In this document: positions 36,726 through 45,420 of the stretch, one piece after another
Layout of the letters: every line of letters begins with the position of its first letter
Numbering within the stretch: the first letter of the stretch is position 1
Translations under genes and position numbers: made by a program
The notes under the pieces: model-generated
What the model was told of the DNA's origin: nothing
Seen by the model: the letters and a program-made list of their open reading frames with translations, nothing else
Database searches by the model: none
Origin: Leisingera sp. ANG-Vp
GTDB lineage: Bacteria > Pseudomonadota > Alphaproteobacteria > Rhodobacterales > Rhodobacteraceae
Reading direction: 5' to 3'
Assembly: GCF_000813725.1 (NCBI RefSeq)
Contig: NZ_JWLD01000027.1
Coordinates: 1 to 64,000, forward strand
Length of the DNA stretch: 64,000 nt

Positions 36726-37721
36726 TTATCCGGTCTTTTGCGCGGGGGATGAGTTGGCACGGGGCGTTTCCCAGCTGAACAGGGCTGAAACCGCAGCAAG
36801 GTCCTGCACGCCCAGCCCGGTCAGGCTGCAGACGATGACTTGGCGTCCGTTGTTGCGCAGCCGGTCATTGTTGGTCCAGGCAGCGCCCAATTCCTGCATC
36901 CCAAGTTCTGCCTCCGTCAGGCCAGAAGACAGGGCGCGGGCTGCGTTGCCATAGGCGCGGGCCTGTCCGAGGCTGTCGGTAAAGACCTTGTCGGCCCGGG
37001 AGAGCAGAGCGGCGGGTATCTCGCATTTGGTTTCGTCATCGGCACCGGCGCTGATCACCGTCTGTCCGGGCTCAATATCTTCAGCCTGGAACAAGGGGTC
37101 TGTGGCGGCGGTGGCGCAGACAACCAGCCGGGCTCCACGCATCGCTTCGGCAGTGCTGCCGGCGGTGGAGATCCGGCTTGCCGGAAGTCCGGCCTGCAAG
37201 ACGGCGGCCAGCGAATTGGCCGCCTCAGGCCGGCGGGCCCAGATGCGGAGGCTGCGGATTTCCCGCAATTGCGCCAGCGCCTGGATCTGATGGCGCGCCT
37301 GGGTGCCGGCGCCCAGCAGCGCCGCGTCCACCGGGCCGGCGGAAAGGCCGCTGTGCGCGGCCAAAGCGCCGGCGGCACCGGTCCGGTAGTCGGAAATCAG
37401 GTGGCCGTCGTGAAGCAGCGCAAGCGGCTGGCAGGTCTTGGAGTCGCATGCCAGGATCAGCCCGCTATGGCCGCTGCCGGTGGCTGCTTTCAGGCTTTCC
37501 GACCAGCCCGCGAGCTTGACGGTGAAAATGGGGGCGCCAGGCAGAACTGCGCTTTTGACATGCACATCGGCGCCCGGCGCCGGGAACAGCACCTGAGCCG
37601 CCGCGGTGGCTTTGCCCGTGCTGTAGGCTATCATCGCCTGGCGCACTGGTGACAGCAGGGCTGCGTGGGACAGCCGGGCGGAGATTTCTTCGCGGGTGAT
37701 GTGGCGCAGGGCAAGGGTCAT
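36726..37721 (-). CDS. Ornithine cyclodeaminase/mu-crystallin family protein
   Basis: This 331-residue NAD(P)-dependent protein has the family's substrate segment HLISDYRTGAAGALAAHSGLSAG and dinucleotide motif ALLGAGTQARHQIQAL. Members include ornithine cyclodeaminase, ketimine reductases, alanine dehydrogenases and the SbnB-type N-glutamyl diaminopropionate synthase precursor enzyme. Its ATG overlaps the stop of the upstream PhzF gene by 4 bp, so the two proteins likely act in one pathway on an amino acid-like compound. The reaction is not identifiable from sequence. Confidence 0.85.
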   Translation of the reverse strand: MTLALRHITREEISARLSHAALLSPVRQAMIAYSTGKATAAAQVLFPAPGADVHVKSAVLPGAPIFTVKLAGWSESLKAATGSGHSGLILACDSKTCQPLALLHDGHLISDYRTGAAGALAAHSGLSAGPVDAALLGAGTQARHQIQALAQLREIRSLRIWARRPEAANSLAAVLQAGLPASRISTAGSTAEAMRGARLVVCATAATDPLFQAEDIEPGQTVISAGADDETKCEIPAALLSRADKVFTDSLGQARAYGNAARALSSGLTEAELGMQELGAAWTNNDRLRNNGRQVIVCSLTGLGVQDLAAVSALFSWETPRANSSPAQKTG

Positions 37722-38584
37722 GGCAGCACCTCGAACCGGCCGGTGCCCAGGATCGAAACCTGACCTCCGACTTGGACAGCTCTGATCCCATCCGGCCCGC
37801 TGTCGACCTGCACCGAAATCCGGCTGGGGCGGCCTGCATACTGCCCCTGCTTAAGTTCCAACGTGTTGGCCGCGTTCAGCAACCCGTGCTTATGGGCATA
37901 AGCGCCAATGACGCCTGCGGCGCTGCCGGTTGCGATGTCTTCGATCCGTCCGTCGTTTGTCCAGTGGCGCCCCTCGTTCCGATGAACATCGAACAGATAG
38001 GCAAACTGGGCGCCCACATCCGCCAGCCGATGTTCCAGATCCGGGACCCGGATGGCCGCACTGTCCAGGCCCTGGTGAACCGGTACCACCAGATAGCGCA
38101 GCCCTGTGGAAATGACTTCCATCGGCAGGCCCGGGGCCAGATCCTCCGGCGCCAGTGAGAAACAGCTGGCAAGCTCCCGGGCGGCGGGGCCGTTCAGCTC
38201 TGCCAGGTACAGCGGCTTTCCCTGATCCATCCACACGTCAAACCCGGCTGCGCAGCGGGCAGAACACAGTGTCACCCGGCGGTCTCCCAAGGCAAAGGCG
38301 GTCTCAGTTTTTGCTGCGGGCTGCTCCAGGTGATGCAGCACGGCCGCGGCTCCCAGCATAGGATGGCCGGCAAAAGGCAGTTCCTCTTCCAGATCGAAAA
38401 CCCGCAGTGGGCGGCTGCCGTCCGCGAGGGCGGGCCCGGTCAGAAAGGCGGATTCAAAATGCTTGAGCTCCCGGGTCAGTTGCAGCATCTGCCGACCGTC
38501 CAGTGCCCGGGCCTCGGGGAAAACCGCCAGGCTGTTGCCGTAGAACGGGCCGTCCGAGAAAACATCGCATAAGACATAGTGCAT
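37718..38584 (-). CDS. PhzF family isomerase
   Basis: This 288-residue protein has the diaminopimelate epimerase-like double fold of PhzF. The general acid/base glutamate is kept in ELKHFESAFLTG, followed by the LPFAGHPMLGAAAVL motif and the C-terminal DIATGSAAGVIGAYAHKHGL motif. It is translationally coupled to the ornithine cyclodeaminase homologue. A second, longer PhzF protein is encoded at 39707-40747. PhzF homologues mostly have unknown substrates; phenazine synthesis is not implied because no other phz gene is present. Confidence 0.87.
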   Translation of the reverse strand: MHYVLCDVFSDGPFYGNSLAVFPEARALDGRQMLQLTRELKHFESAFLTGPALADGSRPLRVFDLEEELPFAGHPMLGAAAVLHHLEQPAAKTETAFALGDRRVTLCSARCAAGFDVWMDQGKPLYLAELNGPAARELASCFSLAPEDLAPGLPMEVISTGLRYLVVPVHQGLDSAAIRVPDLEHRLADVGAQFAYLFDVHRNEGRHWTNDGRIEDIATGSAAGVIGAYAHKHGLLNAANTLELKQGQYAGRPSRISVQVDSGPDGIRAVQVGGQVSILGTGRFEVLP

Positions 38585-38649
38585 GCCGCACCCCCGCTGA
38601 ACTGAGCATCTGCCTGCTGGCTAGCTCAGAAAGAGGGCGCGGGGCGAAC

Positions 38650-38680
38650 CATATGTACATGAGCCCGCCTCATGAATATG
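38650..38680. promoter_or_regulatory. Imperfect palindrome upstream of the PhzF/OCD operon
   Basis: CATAT-gta-CATGAG (38650-38663) and CTCATG-a-ATATG (38669-38680) form an inverted repeat centred 66-96 bp upstream of the PhzF start and just after the LysR stop. It could be an operator for the neighbouring LysR protein, or a hairpin ending the lysR transcript. Confidence 0.45.
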
Positions 38681-38684
38681 GGGA

Positions 38685-39623
38685 TCAGCCCGTACTGAAC
38701 AGCTTTGATTGCTGCGCGCGGATTGCTGAAATCTCCTCATGCACCCACTGGCGCAACGCCTGATACCCATCGGTGGCGGCATTGGCGGGGGGGGGGACCA
38801 GCCAGTAGCGGGCGCGGGATTTCACCGGCTTTCCAACAACTTCCAGGAATCTAGCCTCAAGATCATTTTCCACCAGCAGGCTGCGCCCGAGCGCAATGCC
38901 CATGCCGCCAATGGCAGCCTGGATGGCAAGATCGGCACGGGCAAAGGCGTTGATGGAGCGTTCGAACTCAATATCCCAGCCGCGGCCGGCAAAATATTCC
39001 TGCCAGCTGAAACCTGTGCCGTCGCTTTCGCCGAAGCGATCCACCAGAAGCCGGGCGCCGGGCTGGCGGCAATAGTCCTGCAGCGGCACCGGCCCCAGAT
39101 AGCCGGGCCGGCTGACGGGCAGCAGAACCGCCTGCAGCAGAGGCTCGGAATGCAGCCCGGGATAGGGGCCCAGCCCATAGCGGATTGCCGCCTTGGCCTC
39201 ACCTGCGTGCAGGTCGACCAGCCGATCATCCACGTCGACTAGAAGATCCAGCCCGCTGTCCTGCGCACGCTGCAGGGCGGGCACAACCCATTTCATCGCC
39301 ACCGAGGAAGACACTGAAAGGCGCAGGCTGCGGCTGGTCTTCAGGTCATGCAGCCGGGTGAGGGCTGCGCGCCAGGCGCTGCCGCTGTGCTGCGCGGCGT
39401 CACACAGGATGCGCCCGGCGTCGGTCGGCATGATCCGGCGGGTGGTGCGGTCAAACAGCGGCACCCCAAGCGCTTCTTCCAGCGCCTTGATCCTGTGGCT
39501 GACTGCCGATTGCTCAATGCTGAGACGCTCCGCGGCGCGGGTGAAGTTCTGCTCTTCGGCTATTGCCTCCAGCAAGGGTGAGCTCTGGATCAGCTTCGGC
39601 AGCAGGCTGTCGGTCTGTTTCAT
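38685..39623 (-). CDS. LysR family transcriptional regulator with a C10 coding tract
   Basis: This 312-residue regulator has a LysR HTH (residues about 14-72, RAAERLSIEQSAVSHRIKALEEALGVPLFDRTTRRI) and an effector domain similar to the GcvA branch (WQEYFAGRGWD, GMGIALGRSLLVENDL). It lies between two phzF genes, divergent from the second and upstream of the first, so it probably controls both. A run of ten identical bases (38787-38796) encodes the PPP of WLVPPPANA near the C-terminus; slippage there would alter the last 30 residues. Confidence 0.88.
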   Translation of the reverse strand: MKQTDSLLPKLIQSSPLLEAIAEEQNFTRAAERLSIEQSAVSHRIKALEEALGVPLFDRTTRRIMPTDAGRILCDAAQHSGSAWRAALTRLHDLKTSRSLRLSVSSSVAMKWVVPALQRAQDSGLDLLVDVDDRLVDLHAGEAKAAIRYGLGPYPGLHSEPLLQAVLLPVSRPGYLGPVPLQDYCRQPGARLLVDRFGESDGTGFSWQEYFAGRGWDIEFERSINAFARADLAIQAAIGGMGIALGRSLLVENDLEARFLEVVGKPVKSRARYWLVPPPANAATDGYQALRQWVHEEISAIRAQQSKLFSTG

Positions 39624-39706
39624 GAATCAGGATCATAGTTATATCAATGTATTCTTGGCAAGGGATGGATCATGCTGACGGCAATTCATGAAAAGGAGCC
39701 GAAAGC

Positions 39707-40747
39707 ATGACCCACACTGAAGCCACGGTCACCGCCCGTATCGTCAACGGTTTCGTCACGCTCAAGGATTGCGGCGACCCGGAGCTTCTGAAGGCCGGGC
39801 GCGACGGGTTGAGCGACGAAGACCTGAAGCGCGTTGGAAATGGCGGTGCCGCCCGGCCGTCCGCAACCGGCGGCAATCCCGCCGGCGTCGTGCTGGATGC
39901 AGACGGTCTGAGCGATGCCCAAATGCTTGAAATTGCGCAGAAGGTCGGCCTGTCCGAAACCGCCTTTGTGTCCCGTTCTGAAACCGAAGGCTTCAAGCTG
40001 GATTTCTTCACCCCGACTCGCCGCATAGCCCATTGTGGCCATGCAACCATCGCTACCTTCAGCTATCTTGCCGAGCTCGGACGGGTGAGTGAGGGTGAGA
40101 CCTCGAAAGAGACCGTGGACGGCCCGCGCAAGATTATCATCCGGGATGGCGCCGCCTATATGGAGCAGCTGGCACCGCGCTACGAAGACCCGTCTGAGTG
40201 GGCGGACAGGGGCGTTCAGGAACAGGATGTGCTGAACGCACTGGGGCTGACGCCGGAGGATTTGAATCCGCGCTTCTCTCCCAAGCTGGCCAATACCGGC
40301 AACAGTTTTGTGCTGGTTGCAGTCAAAGACGGTGCCGCGCTCAAGGCGGTGAAACCTGGCCTAGCGCAACTCGAGGCCATCAGCGAAGCCTTGGATCTGA
40401 TCGGCTTTTACGTGTTCACGACGGATCCCGGTGCTACCTCTGCTGACGCCACCGCTCGCATGTTTGCACCGCGTTACGGCATCAGCGAAGAATCGGCCAC
40501 CGGAATGGCAGCCGGACCGCTGGCCTGCGCGTTGTATGACCACCTCGGCGTGCGCAGGCCAAAGCTGCTGATCGAGCAGGGCCACTTCATGGAGCCCGCT
40601 TCGCCCAGCGAGATCACGGTTGAACTGAACCTCGACGCAGGCCGGGTCACCGGGCTGATGGCCGGCGGCTACGGCGCGGTGATGAAGGAACTGCAGATCA
40701 AGCTGGATCACAGCCCGGTACCGGCAGTGGGAGGGGGAAATGATTGA
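39707..40747 (+). CDS. PhzF family isomerase (long form)
   Basis: This 346-residue PhzF-fold protein keeps the catalytic glutamate in GLSETAFVSR, the IAHCGHATIATFSYL motif and the EESATGMAAGPLACALYDH motif. It carries about 50 extra N-terminal residues, including an insertion (LKAGRDGLSDEDLKRVGNGGAARPSA) just before the usual GGNPAGVV start. AAGGAG precedes the ATG. It overlaps the GST start by 8 bp. The substrate is unknown and could differ from that of the short paralogue. Confidence 0.85.
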   Translation: MTHTEATVTARIVNGFVTLKDCGDPELLKAGRDGLSDEDLKRVGNGGAARPSATGGNPAGVVLDADGLSDAQMLEIAQKVGLSETAFVSRSETEGFKLDFFTPTRRIAHCGHATIATFSYLAELGRVSEGETSKETVDGPRKIIIRDGAAYMEQLAPRYEDPSEWADRGVQEQDVLNALGLTPEDLNPRFSPKLANTGNSFVLVAVKDGAALKAVKPGLAQLEAISEALDLIGFYVFTTDPGATSADATARMFAPRYGISEESATGMAAGPLACALYDHLGVRRPKLLIEQGHFMEPASPSEITVELNLDAGRVTGLMAGGYGAVMKELQIKLDHSPVPAVGGGND

Positions 40748-41348
40748 TCTTTACGGATGGACCACCGGCAACACCTACAGGGTGCTGATCGCTCTGGAGG
40801 AAACTGGGCTGCCTTACCGGGCCGTGCCTGTGAACCTGCGCGAGCGGGATCAGGACAGGCCGGGGTTCCTTGCCCTCAACCCGATGGGCCAGGTGCCGCT
40901 GATCATCGACAGCGAAGGCCCTTGCGGCGCCCAGATCACCCTGAGCCAATCCATGGCGATCCTACTGTATCTGGCCGAAAAGTCAGGCCAGTTGCTGCCA
41001 GCCGCCCGGGCGGACCGCGCCCACGCGCTTGAAGCCCTGAGCCTAGTGATGACCGACCTGGTGGCTCCCGTCAATTTCGGGCTCAGCCTGGAGCGCGAAG
41101 AGGGCAGCAGCGCCGGCCAGGCCTTTGGCGAGGCGCGGGCAACGCGCGCGCTTGCGGCCATCGAGCAGCGGCTCGGCATCTGCAGTTTCCTCGGAGGCAC
41201 CCGTTTCGGAGCGGCGGACTGTGCCGCTTTTCCCATGATCCACCTGCTGGGTACCGGCCGCCTAAAGGACTTGCCGGCCACCCTGCGCTGGTACCACGAG
41301 GCGCAGGAGCGCCTCCCGGTGCAGCGCGCGCTTGCAGCAGTTTTCTAA
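40740..41348 (+). CDS. Glutathione S-transferase family protein
   Basis: This 202-residue protein has the thioredoxin-like GST N-domain (residues 1-80, with LYGWTTGNTYRVLIALEETGLPYRAVPVNL, FLALNPMGQVPLI and the glutathione-contacting LSQSMAILLYLAE) and an all-helical C-domain. The sequence resembles the YfcG/YghU Nu-class proteins. It overlaps the PhzF gene by 8 bp (AGGAGGGGGAA serves as its ribosome-binding site) and is followed 20 bp later by a carbonic anhydrase-like gene. Confidence 0.87.
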   Translation: MIDLYGWTTGNTYRVLIALEETGLPYRAVPVNLRERDQDRPGFLALNPMGQVPLIIDSEGPCGAQITLSQSMAILLYLAEKSGQLLPAARADRAHALEALSLVMTDLVAPVNFGLSLEREEGSSAGQAFGEARATRALAAIEQRLGICSFLGGTRFGAADCAAFPMIHLLGTGRLKDLPATLRWYHEAQERLPVQRALAAVF

Positions 41349-41368
41349 CTTGATGAAAGGAGATTAAC

Positions 41369-41962
41369 ATGTGTGGCAATCATCAGAGCTTCGACGCTTA
41401 TGCCTTTTCCAAGCAACCCGGCTTTGACGAAGCGGCGGTGCGCAAGGAATTCGCCAAGGCAGTGCCGCTGAAAACCGTGGTCGTCTATTGCTATGACCCG
41501 CGCATCGCCCAAGTGCCGCGGCTGGTCGCCGAAGAGTTCGGTCAGACACACCCTGGAGAGATCATTACCGACGGCAATGGCAGCAAGATCGCTTCGACCA
41601 CAAATGTCTTCGAGATTTGTGTGGCAGGAGGCCGGGCTTATGACGCCCTGCGGTCCGTCACAGTGGCGCAGCACCTGTTCGGGATCGAGAACATCGTCAT
41701 CATTCACCACACCCATTGCGGCGCCACTTCGTTCACCAAAGGGGGGATCATTGACGCTTACAAGCAGGAACATGGTGCCGATATTGAACAGCTTTACCCA
41801 GCGGAAAGCATTTGCATTAGCGACTACACTGCCTCCCTTGAGCATGATGTCCAATTGATGCGGGACTCCGCCGGAACCCCCCAACACGCCAATATCTACG
41901 GTTACATGTACGACATCGACGAGGAAAAGCTGATCAAGGTCGCGCAATCGCTGGCCGTGTGA
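41369..41962 (+). CDS. Beta-carbonic anhydrase-like protein
   Basis: This 197-residue protein has the beta-carbonic anhydrase fold signals: the first zinc ligand Cys41 in VVVYCYDPR, the Asp43/Arg45 dyad, and His114-x-x-Cys117 in IIHHTHCGA. The canonical CxDSR is CYDPR here, with proline replacing serine, and the region after HxxC is unusual (TSFTKGGIIDAYKQEHG). AAAGGAG precedes the ATG. It may hydrate CO2, or belong to the divergent branch that includes CS2/COS hydrolases. It ends the plus-strand PhzF-GST operon. Confidence 0.8.
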   Translation: MCGNHQSFDAYAFSKQPGFDEAAVRKEFAKAVPLKTVVVYCYDPRIAQVPRLVAEEFGQTHPGEIITDGNGSKIASTTNVFEICVAGGRAYDALRSVTVAQHLFGIENIVIIHHTHCGATSFTKGGIIDAYKQEHGADIEQLYPAESICISDYTASLEHDVQLMRDSAGTPQHANIYGYMYDIDEEKLIKVAQSLAV

Positions 41963-42047
41963 CTTTTCGGGCCGGCGGCAGAGCTGTCGGCCTGCTGCAG
42001 CGCGTAAAGGATATTGCGTTAGCCGCTTGCCAAAATTGGAGGCTGGC

Positions 42048-42437
42048 ATGAGACAGCAGGATGTTAAAGACTGGCTGAAGGCCTATGGCAGGGCCTGGAT
42101 CGAAGGCGACCCGGACGAGGCGGCCGCCCTGTTCACGGTAGCTGCAGAATACCATGAGACCCCTTTCAGCGAACCGCTGACGGGCCGGGATCAAATCAGG
42201 CAGTATTGGCAAGAAGGTGCGGCAGACGCGCAGGAAGACGTCAGGTTTTCAGCGCAGATCTGGTCTATTGCAGGGAACACAGCAATTGCAGGATGGCAGG
42301 CCGCCTTCAGGCGCAAAGCCTCTGGGAGGCTTGTAGAACTGGACGGGGTATTCCGGGTGGTCTTTTCCAGTTCCCGGAACGGCGTGATCTGCAACCGCCT
42401 GGAGGAATGGTGGCACCGAAGGGAGAGCCAGAGCTGA
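42048..42437 (+). CDS. SnoaL-like/NTF2-like protein
   Basis: This 129-residue protein looks like a nuclear transport factor 2-type alpha+beta cone: an N-terminal helix WLKAYGRAWIEGDPDEAAALFTVAAEYHETPFSEPLTGRDQIRQYW, then the beta-sheet with DVRFSAQIWSI, AGWQAAFRRK and VFRVVFS. The in-frame TTG at 42027 lacks a ribosome-binding site, while GGAGG precedes the ATG at 42048. Such domains act as small isomerases, cyclases or ligand binders. The role here is unknown. Confidence 0.78.
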   Translation: MRQQDVKDWLKAYGRAWIEGDPDEAAALFTVAAEYHETPFSEPLTGRDQIRQYWQEGAADAQEDVRFSAQIWSIAGNTAIAGWQAAFRRKASGRLVELDGVFRVVFSSSRNGVICNRLEEWWHRRESQS

Positions 42438-42695
42438 TTGGCAGCGCTCTGGATTTTCAGGCCGCGCTACCTGCCAATGTCCGATATCGCGTGCTGCACT
42501 GCAGAGCCGACCACCCCACTCAATGTCCGCGAAGGGCCGGTCATACTGGCCGTGACCTGTCAAACCTAATGGCTCACTGCACCGCAGAAATTGGGGCTCT
42601 GGACCTTGCTCCTTGAGCAGCCTGTCCGGCCAGCTTGTCTTTAAACGCCATATGCTTCACGCTTGCCCCGTAAACTCTAGGGAACATGCGTCTAA

Positions 42696-43607
42696 GTGGA
42701 CTTCAACCAGATACGATACTTCCTTGCGCTCGCAGACACTTTGAACTTCACGCGGGCGGCGGAGCAGTGTTTTGTCTCTCAGCCTGCGCTGACCCAGGCG
42801 ATCAAGCGCCTGGAAACCGAGCTTGGCGGGGAGCTGATACGCAGGGATGGCCGGGAAAACGCGCTCACCGATCTGGGCAAGTCCCTAAGAGCGCATTTCG
42901 AGCAGATAGACCGCACGCGGCATTTGGTGCGGGCAACCGCAAACGCCGTGAACGCAGGCGAAATCGCTGAGCTCAACATCGGGCTGATGTGTACGATTGG
43001 GCCTGGTGTCCTGGCGCCGATGCTGGATGCATTCCATGTTGCGCACCCTCTGGTGTCAATTGTCCTGCATGATGTCGCACCTGACGCAATTTCCGATCTA
43101 TTGCTGACCGGCGTGCTGGACGGTGCCTTTTGCGCGCGCCATGGGCCGCCGCATCCGCAGCTCAGCTATGTCGAACTGTTCGAGGAGCCTTTGGTCATAG
43201 CCTTTCCGGAAGGCCACACCTTTTCGCAGATGGAGGCGGTTTCCCTGCGCGACATAGCAAAGCAGCAGTATGTTGAGCGGCTTCACTGCGAGTTCCGGGA
43301 AGAGGTCCTTGAGTACTACAAGGACCTTGATCTCGAGCTTGAAGTTGCCTTTCGCAGCCAGCGCGAAGACTGGATCCAGGGGATGGTCCGCAATGGCGTC
43401 GGCGTCTGCTGCATCCCGCGGTATTCGTTGTTGCGGCCCGAGTTGGACCACAGGCCGATTGTGGACCCGGCACTATCGCGAAAGGTTGCTTTTGCCACTG
43501 CGGAGCAATCTGAACAGCTGCCTGCACTGAAACTGCTAGCGGAAATGGCACGTGCGCATGACTGGCCGGTCTACGCCTCTGAACGGCAGAAAGGGCCTGC
43601 GGCCTAA
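42696..43607 (+). CDS. LysR family transcriptional regulator (CbbR/OxyR-like branch)
   Basis: This 303-residue regulator starts at a GTG and has a clear LysR HTH (MDFNQIRYFLALADTLNFTRAAEQCFVSQPALTQAIKRLETELGG) and an effector domain (about 92-295, with LNIGLMCTIGPGVLAPMLDAF). No divergent gene lies close: the 258-bp upstream gap holds degenerate repeat sequence. Its target could be the downstream msrB-DUF4331-P460 set. Confidence 0.88.
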   Translation: MDFNQIRYFLALADTLNFTRAAEQCFVSQPALTQAIKRLETELGGELIRRDGRENALTDLGKSLRAHFEQIDRTRHLVRATANAVNAGEIAELNIGLMCTIGPGVLAPMLDAFHVAHPLVSIVLHDVAPDAISDLLLTGVLDGAFCARHGPPHPQLSYVELFEEPLVIAFPEGHTFSQMEAVSLRDIAKQQYVERLHCEFREEVLEYYKDLDLELEVAFRSQREDWIQGMVRNGVGVCCIPRYSLLRPELDHRPIVDPALSRKVAFATAEQSEQLPALKLLAEMARAHDWPVYASERQKGPAA

Positions 43608-43802
43608 CAAGGCAAGGCTCAGCGCCGATTGGACTGCTGTGCCCCTTTCACCGGGCTGCCATAAGCAGCGCCTATTGAATACGAACAACTGAATATTTCC
43701 CCGCGGCTTTGCCTTTGGCTACGGTTCATCAGGCGGCAGAAAAGCTCTGCTGCAGCAGCAACCTGAACCGAAAAGGATGGATAAGCCGCGGAGGTAGATC
43801 AG

Positions 43803-44222
43803 TTGCCCCGGAAATCTGCCAATAGGCCTGTCGCAGCCGGTTCGTGCATCGCGCCGGAAGCAGCGTTTCAAAACGCCTTCTGGGATCACTGGGAAGCTGG
43901 TCTCTATGTTGATACGGCCAGCGGCATCCCGTTGTTCGCATCGGTTCACAAGTTCAGGTCCGGCAACGGATGGCCTTGTTTCTTTGAGACGATTGCGGGT
44001 GAGGAAGTCAGGGAAACGACGGAGCGCTCAGGCGGCATGATCCGCATCCAGCTGCGGTGCCGGACGTCCGGCACGCATCTCGGGTACCTGTTTCTGGATG
44101 GGCCGGAACCGGCCGGTCTGAGCTACTGCATCAAGTCTTCGGCACTCCGCTTCGTGGCGCGGGAAAACCTTCAGGCGGAAGGCTACGGGGAATTCGTGCG
44201 CCTTTTTACGCTAGAGGCTTAG
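43803..44222 (+). CDS. msrB: Peptide-methionine (R)-S-oxide reductase, non-zinc form
   Basis: This 139-residue MsrB repairs oxidised methionine (R-sulfoxide). The catalytic Cys109 is in the signature GLSYCIKSSALRFV, preceded by THLGYLFLDGPEP. The two CxxC zinc-binding pairs of classical MsrB are absent (for example VDTASGIPLF), so this is the zinc-free type. The start appears to be the TTG at 43803, six bases after GGAGG. It is followed 42 bp later by a DUF4331 gene, suggesting an oxidative-stress unit with cytochrome P460. Confidence 0.85.
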   Translation: MPRKSANRPVAAGSCIAPEAAFQNAFWDHWEAGLYVDTASGIPLFASVHKFRSGNGWPCFFETIAGEEVRETTERSGGMIRIQLRCRTSGTHLGYLFLDGPEPAGLSYCIKSSALRFVARENLQAEGYGEFVRLFTLEA

Positions 44223-44264
44223 GCGGAGCCCGGAATGCAATAATACAAACGGGAGAATGACAAA

Positions 44265-45338
44265 ATGAAGACCAAATCAGCAAAAACTGCCTTGAACTTT
44301 GCGGCGGCCACCGTGGCAACCATCAGCCTGTCCAGTGCGGTGCAAGCATCAGGGCACTTTATCTCAGGCTTGCAGGACCAGTATCCGGCCTATGACCTCA
44401 ATGACACCTATGTGTTTCAGTCCAGCAACGACGGTTTCACATCCTTTATCTCCTCGGCCAATCCCAGCCTGCCGGGCACGAACACGTCGCCCGCAGGCGT
44501 CATCTTTGGCAATGAGGGACTCTATAATCTCCATATTGCCCAGGATGGAGACTTCCAATCCGGCATGACCTTGGTGTTTTCCTTTGACGGGGAAAATGTC
44601 GAAGTCAGCAGAGCGGGCGCCCCCAATGCCTCCGTAGGAGAGGCAGGAGAGCCGCTGGGCAGCGGCAAGGTTGGCGACACCCTGGAGCTGCCGGATGGAA
44701 TCCGCGTGTGGACCGGGCGCGGAGAGGAGCCGTTCTTTGGCAATGGCGTTGGCCTGTCCAAATTCAACGCCGCGAAGCAGGCAGGCAGCTTTGCCCCGGA
44801 GGTTTTCCAGGAGGATGGTGATCTGTTCATGGGAGCAACCGCCAGTTTCATCGTCGTGGACGTCCCCAACACACTGCTAGGCGACGAAGTCAAAGTCTTC
44901 ACCACCACAGCCGTGCCCTACAAGGACGAGTGGAGCCAGATCGACCGGCACGCCAATGTGCTGTTCCCCTATGTGTTCCTGGCTGACACCCCCGCTGTTC
45001 AGGAGGACCACGGCCAGCACCGCCCGGACTTGGATGTAGAGGAACGCCGCCAGGCCATTGTGAACAATGTCTTCTGGGCAGCCTCCGCGTCACAGGCGGT
45101 CGAGGGAAATCCGGTGGAATACGCGGGCAAGGTTGCTGATATGATCATGCCCGACGTGCTGACCTACAAACCTGGCACCAAAGCAAGCTATTCGGTGGAC
45201 GGCCTGAACGGGCGGGCGCTGCAGGATGATGCGATGAACACGGTCCTGCATCTCATGACCGGCGTTGCGATTGACGATAATGCCGACGATGCCAAGCGCT
45301 ATACGGATCAGTTTCCGTACATCGTCTCTGTAAACTGA
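44265..45338 (+). CDS. DUF4331 domain-containing secreted protein
   Basis: This 357-residue protein has a signal peptide (MKTKSAKTALNFAAATVATISLSSAVQASG) and then the DUF4331 pattern: the HFISGLQDQYPAYDLNDTYVFQSSND opening, the GLYNLHIAQDGDFQSGMTLVFSFDGE middle and the AVPYKDEWSQIDRHANVLFPYVF section. DUF4331 proteins are exported and common in oxidative-stress or ECF sigma regulons, but have no known activity. GGGAG precedes the ATG. It lies between msrB and a cytochrome P460 gene. Confidence 0.87.
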   Translation: MKTKSAKTALNFAAATVATISLSSAVQASGHFISGLQDQYPAYDLNDTYVFQSSNDGFTSFISSANPSLPGTNTSPAGVIFGNEGLYNLHIAQDGDFQSGMTLVFSFDGENVEVSRAGAPNASVGEAGEPLGSGKVGDTLELPDGIRVWTGRGEEPFFGNGVGLSKFNAAKQAGSFAPEVFQEDGDLFMGATASFIVVDVPNTLLGDEVKVFTTTAVPYKDEWSQIDRHANVLFPYVFLADTPAVQEDHGQHRPDLDVEERRQAIVNNVFWAASASQAVEGNPVEYAGKVADMIMPDVLTYKPGTKASYSVDGLNGRALQDDAMNTVLHLMTGVAIDDNADDAKRYTDQFPYIVSVN

Positions 45339-45420
45339 TTTAGCCAAAACCGTACCTGCCTTGCCTCCAGGACGCTCTGTTGGAGCTGGCCAGAGGCAGG
45401 CGGTACCTGGAGGGAAAACC

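Noticed and set aside
37718-40747. Reading the two PhzF genes as phenazine biosynthesis
   Set aside because: No phzA/B, phzD, phzE or phzG homologue is nearby, and most PhzF-fold proteins are unrelated to phenazines.
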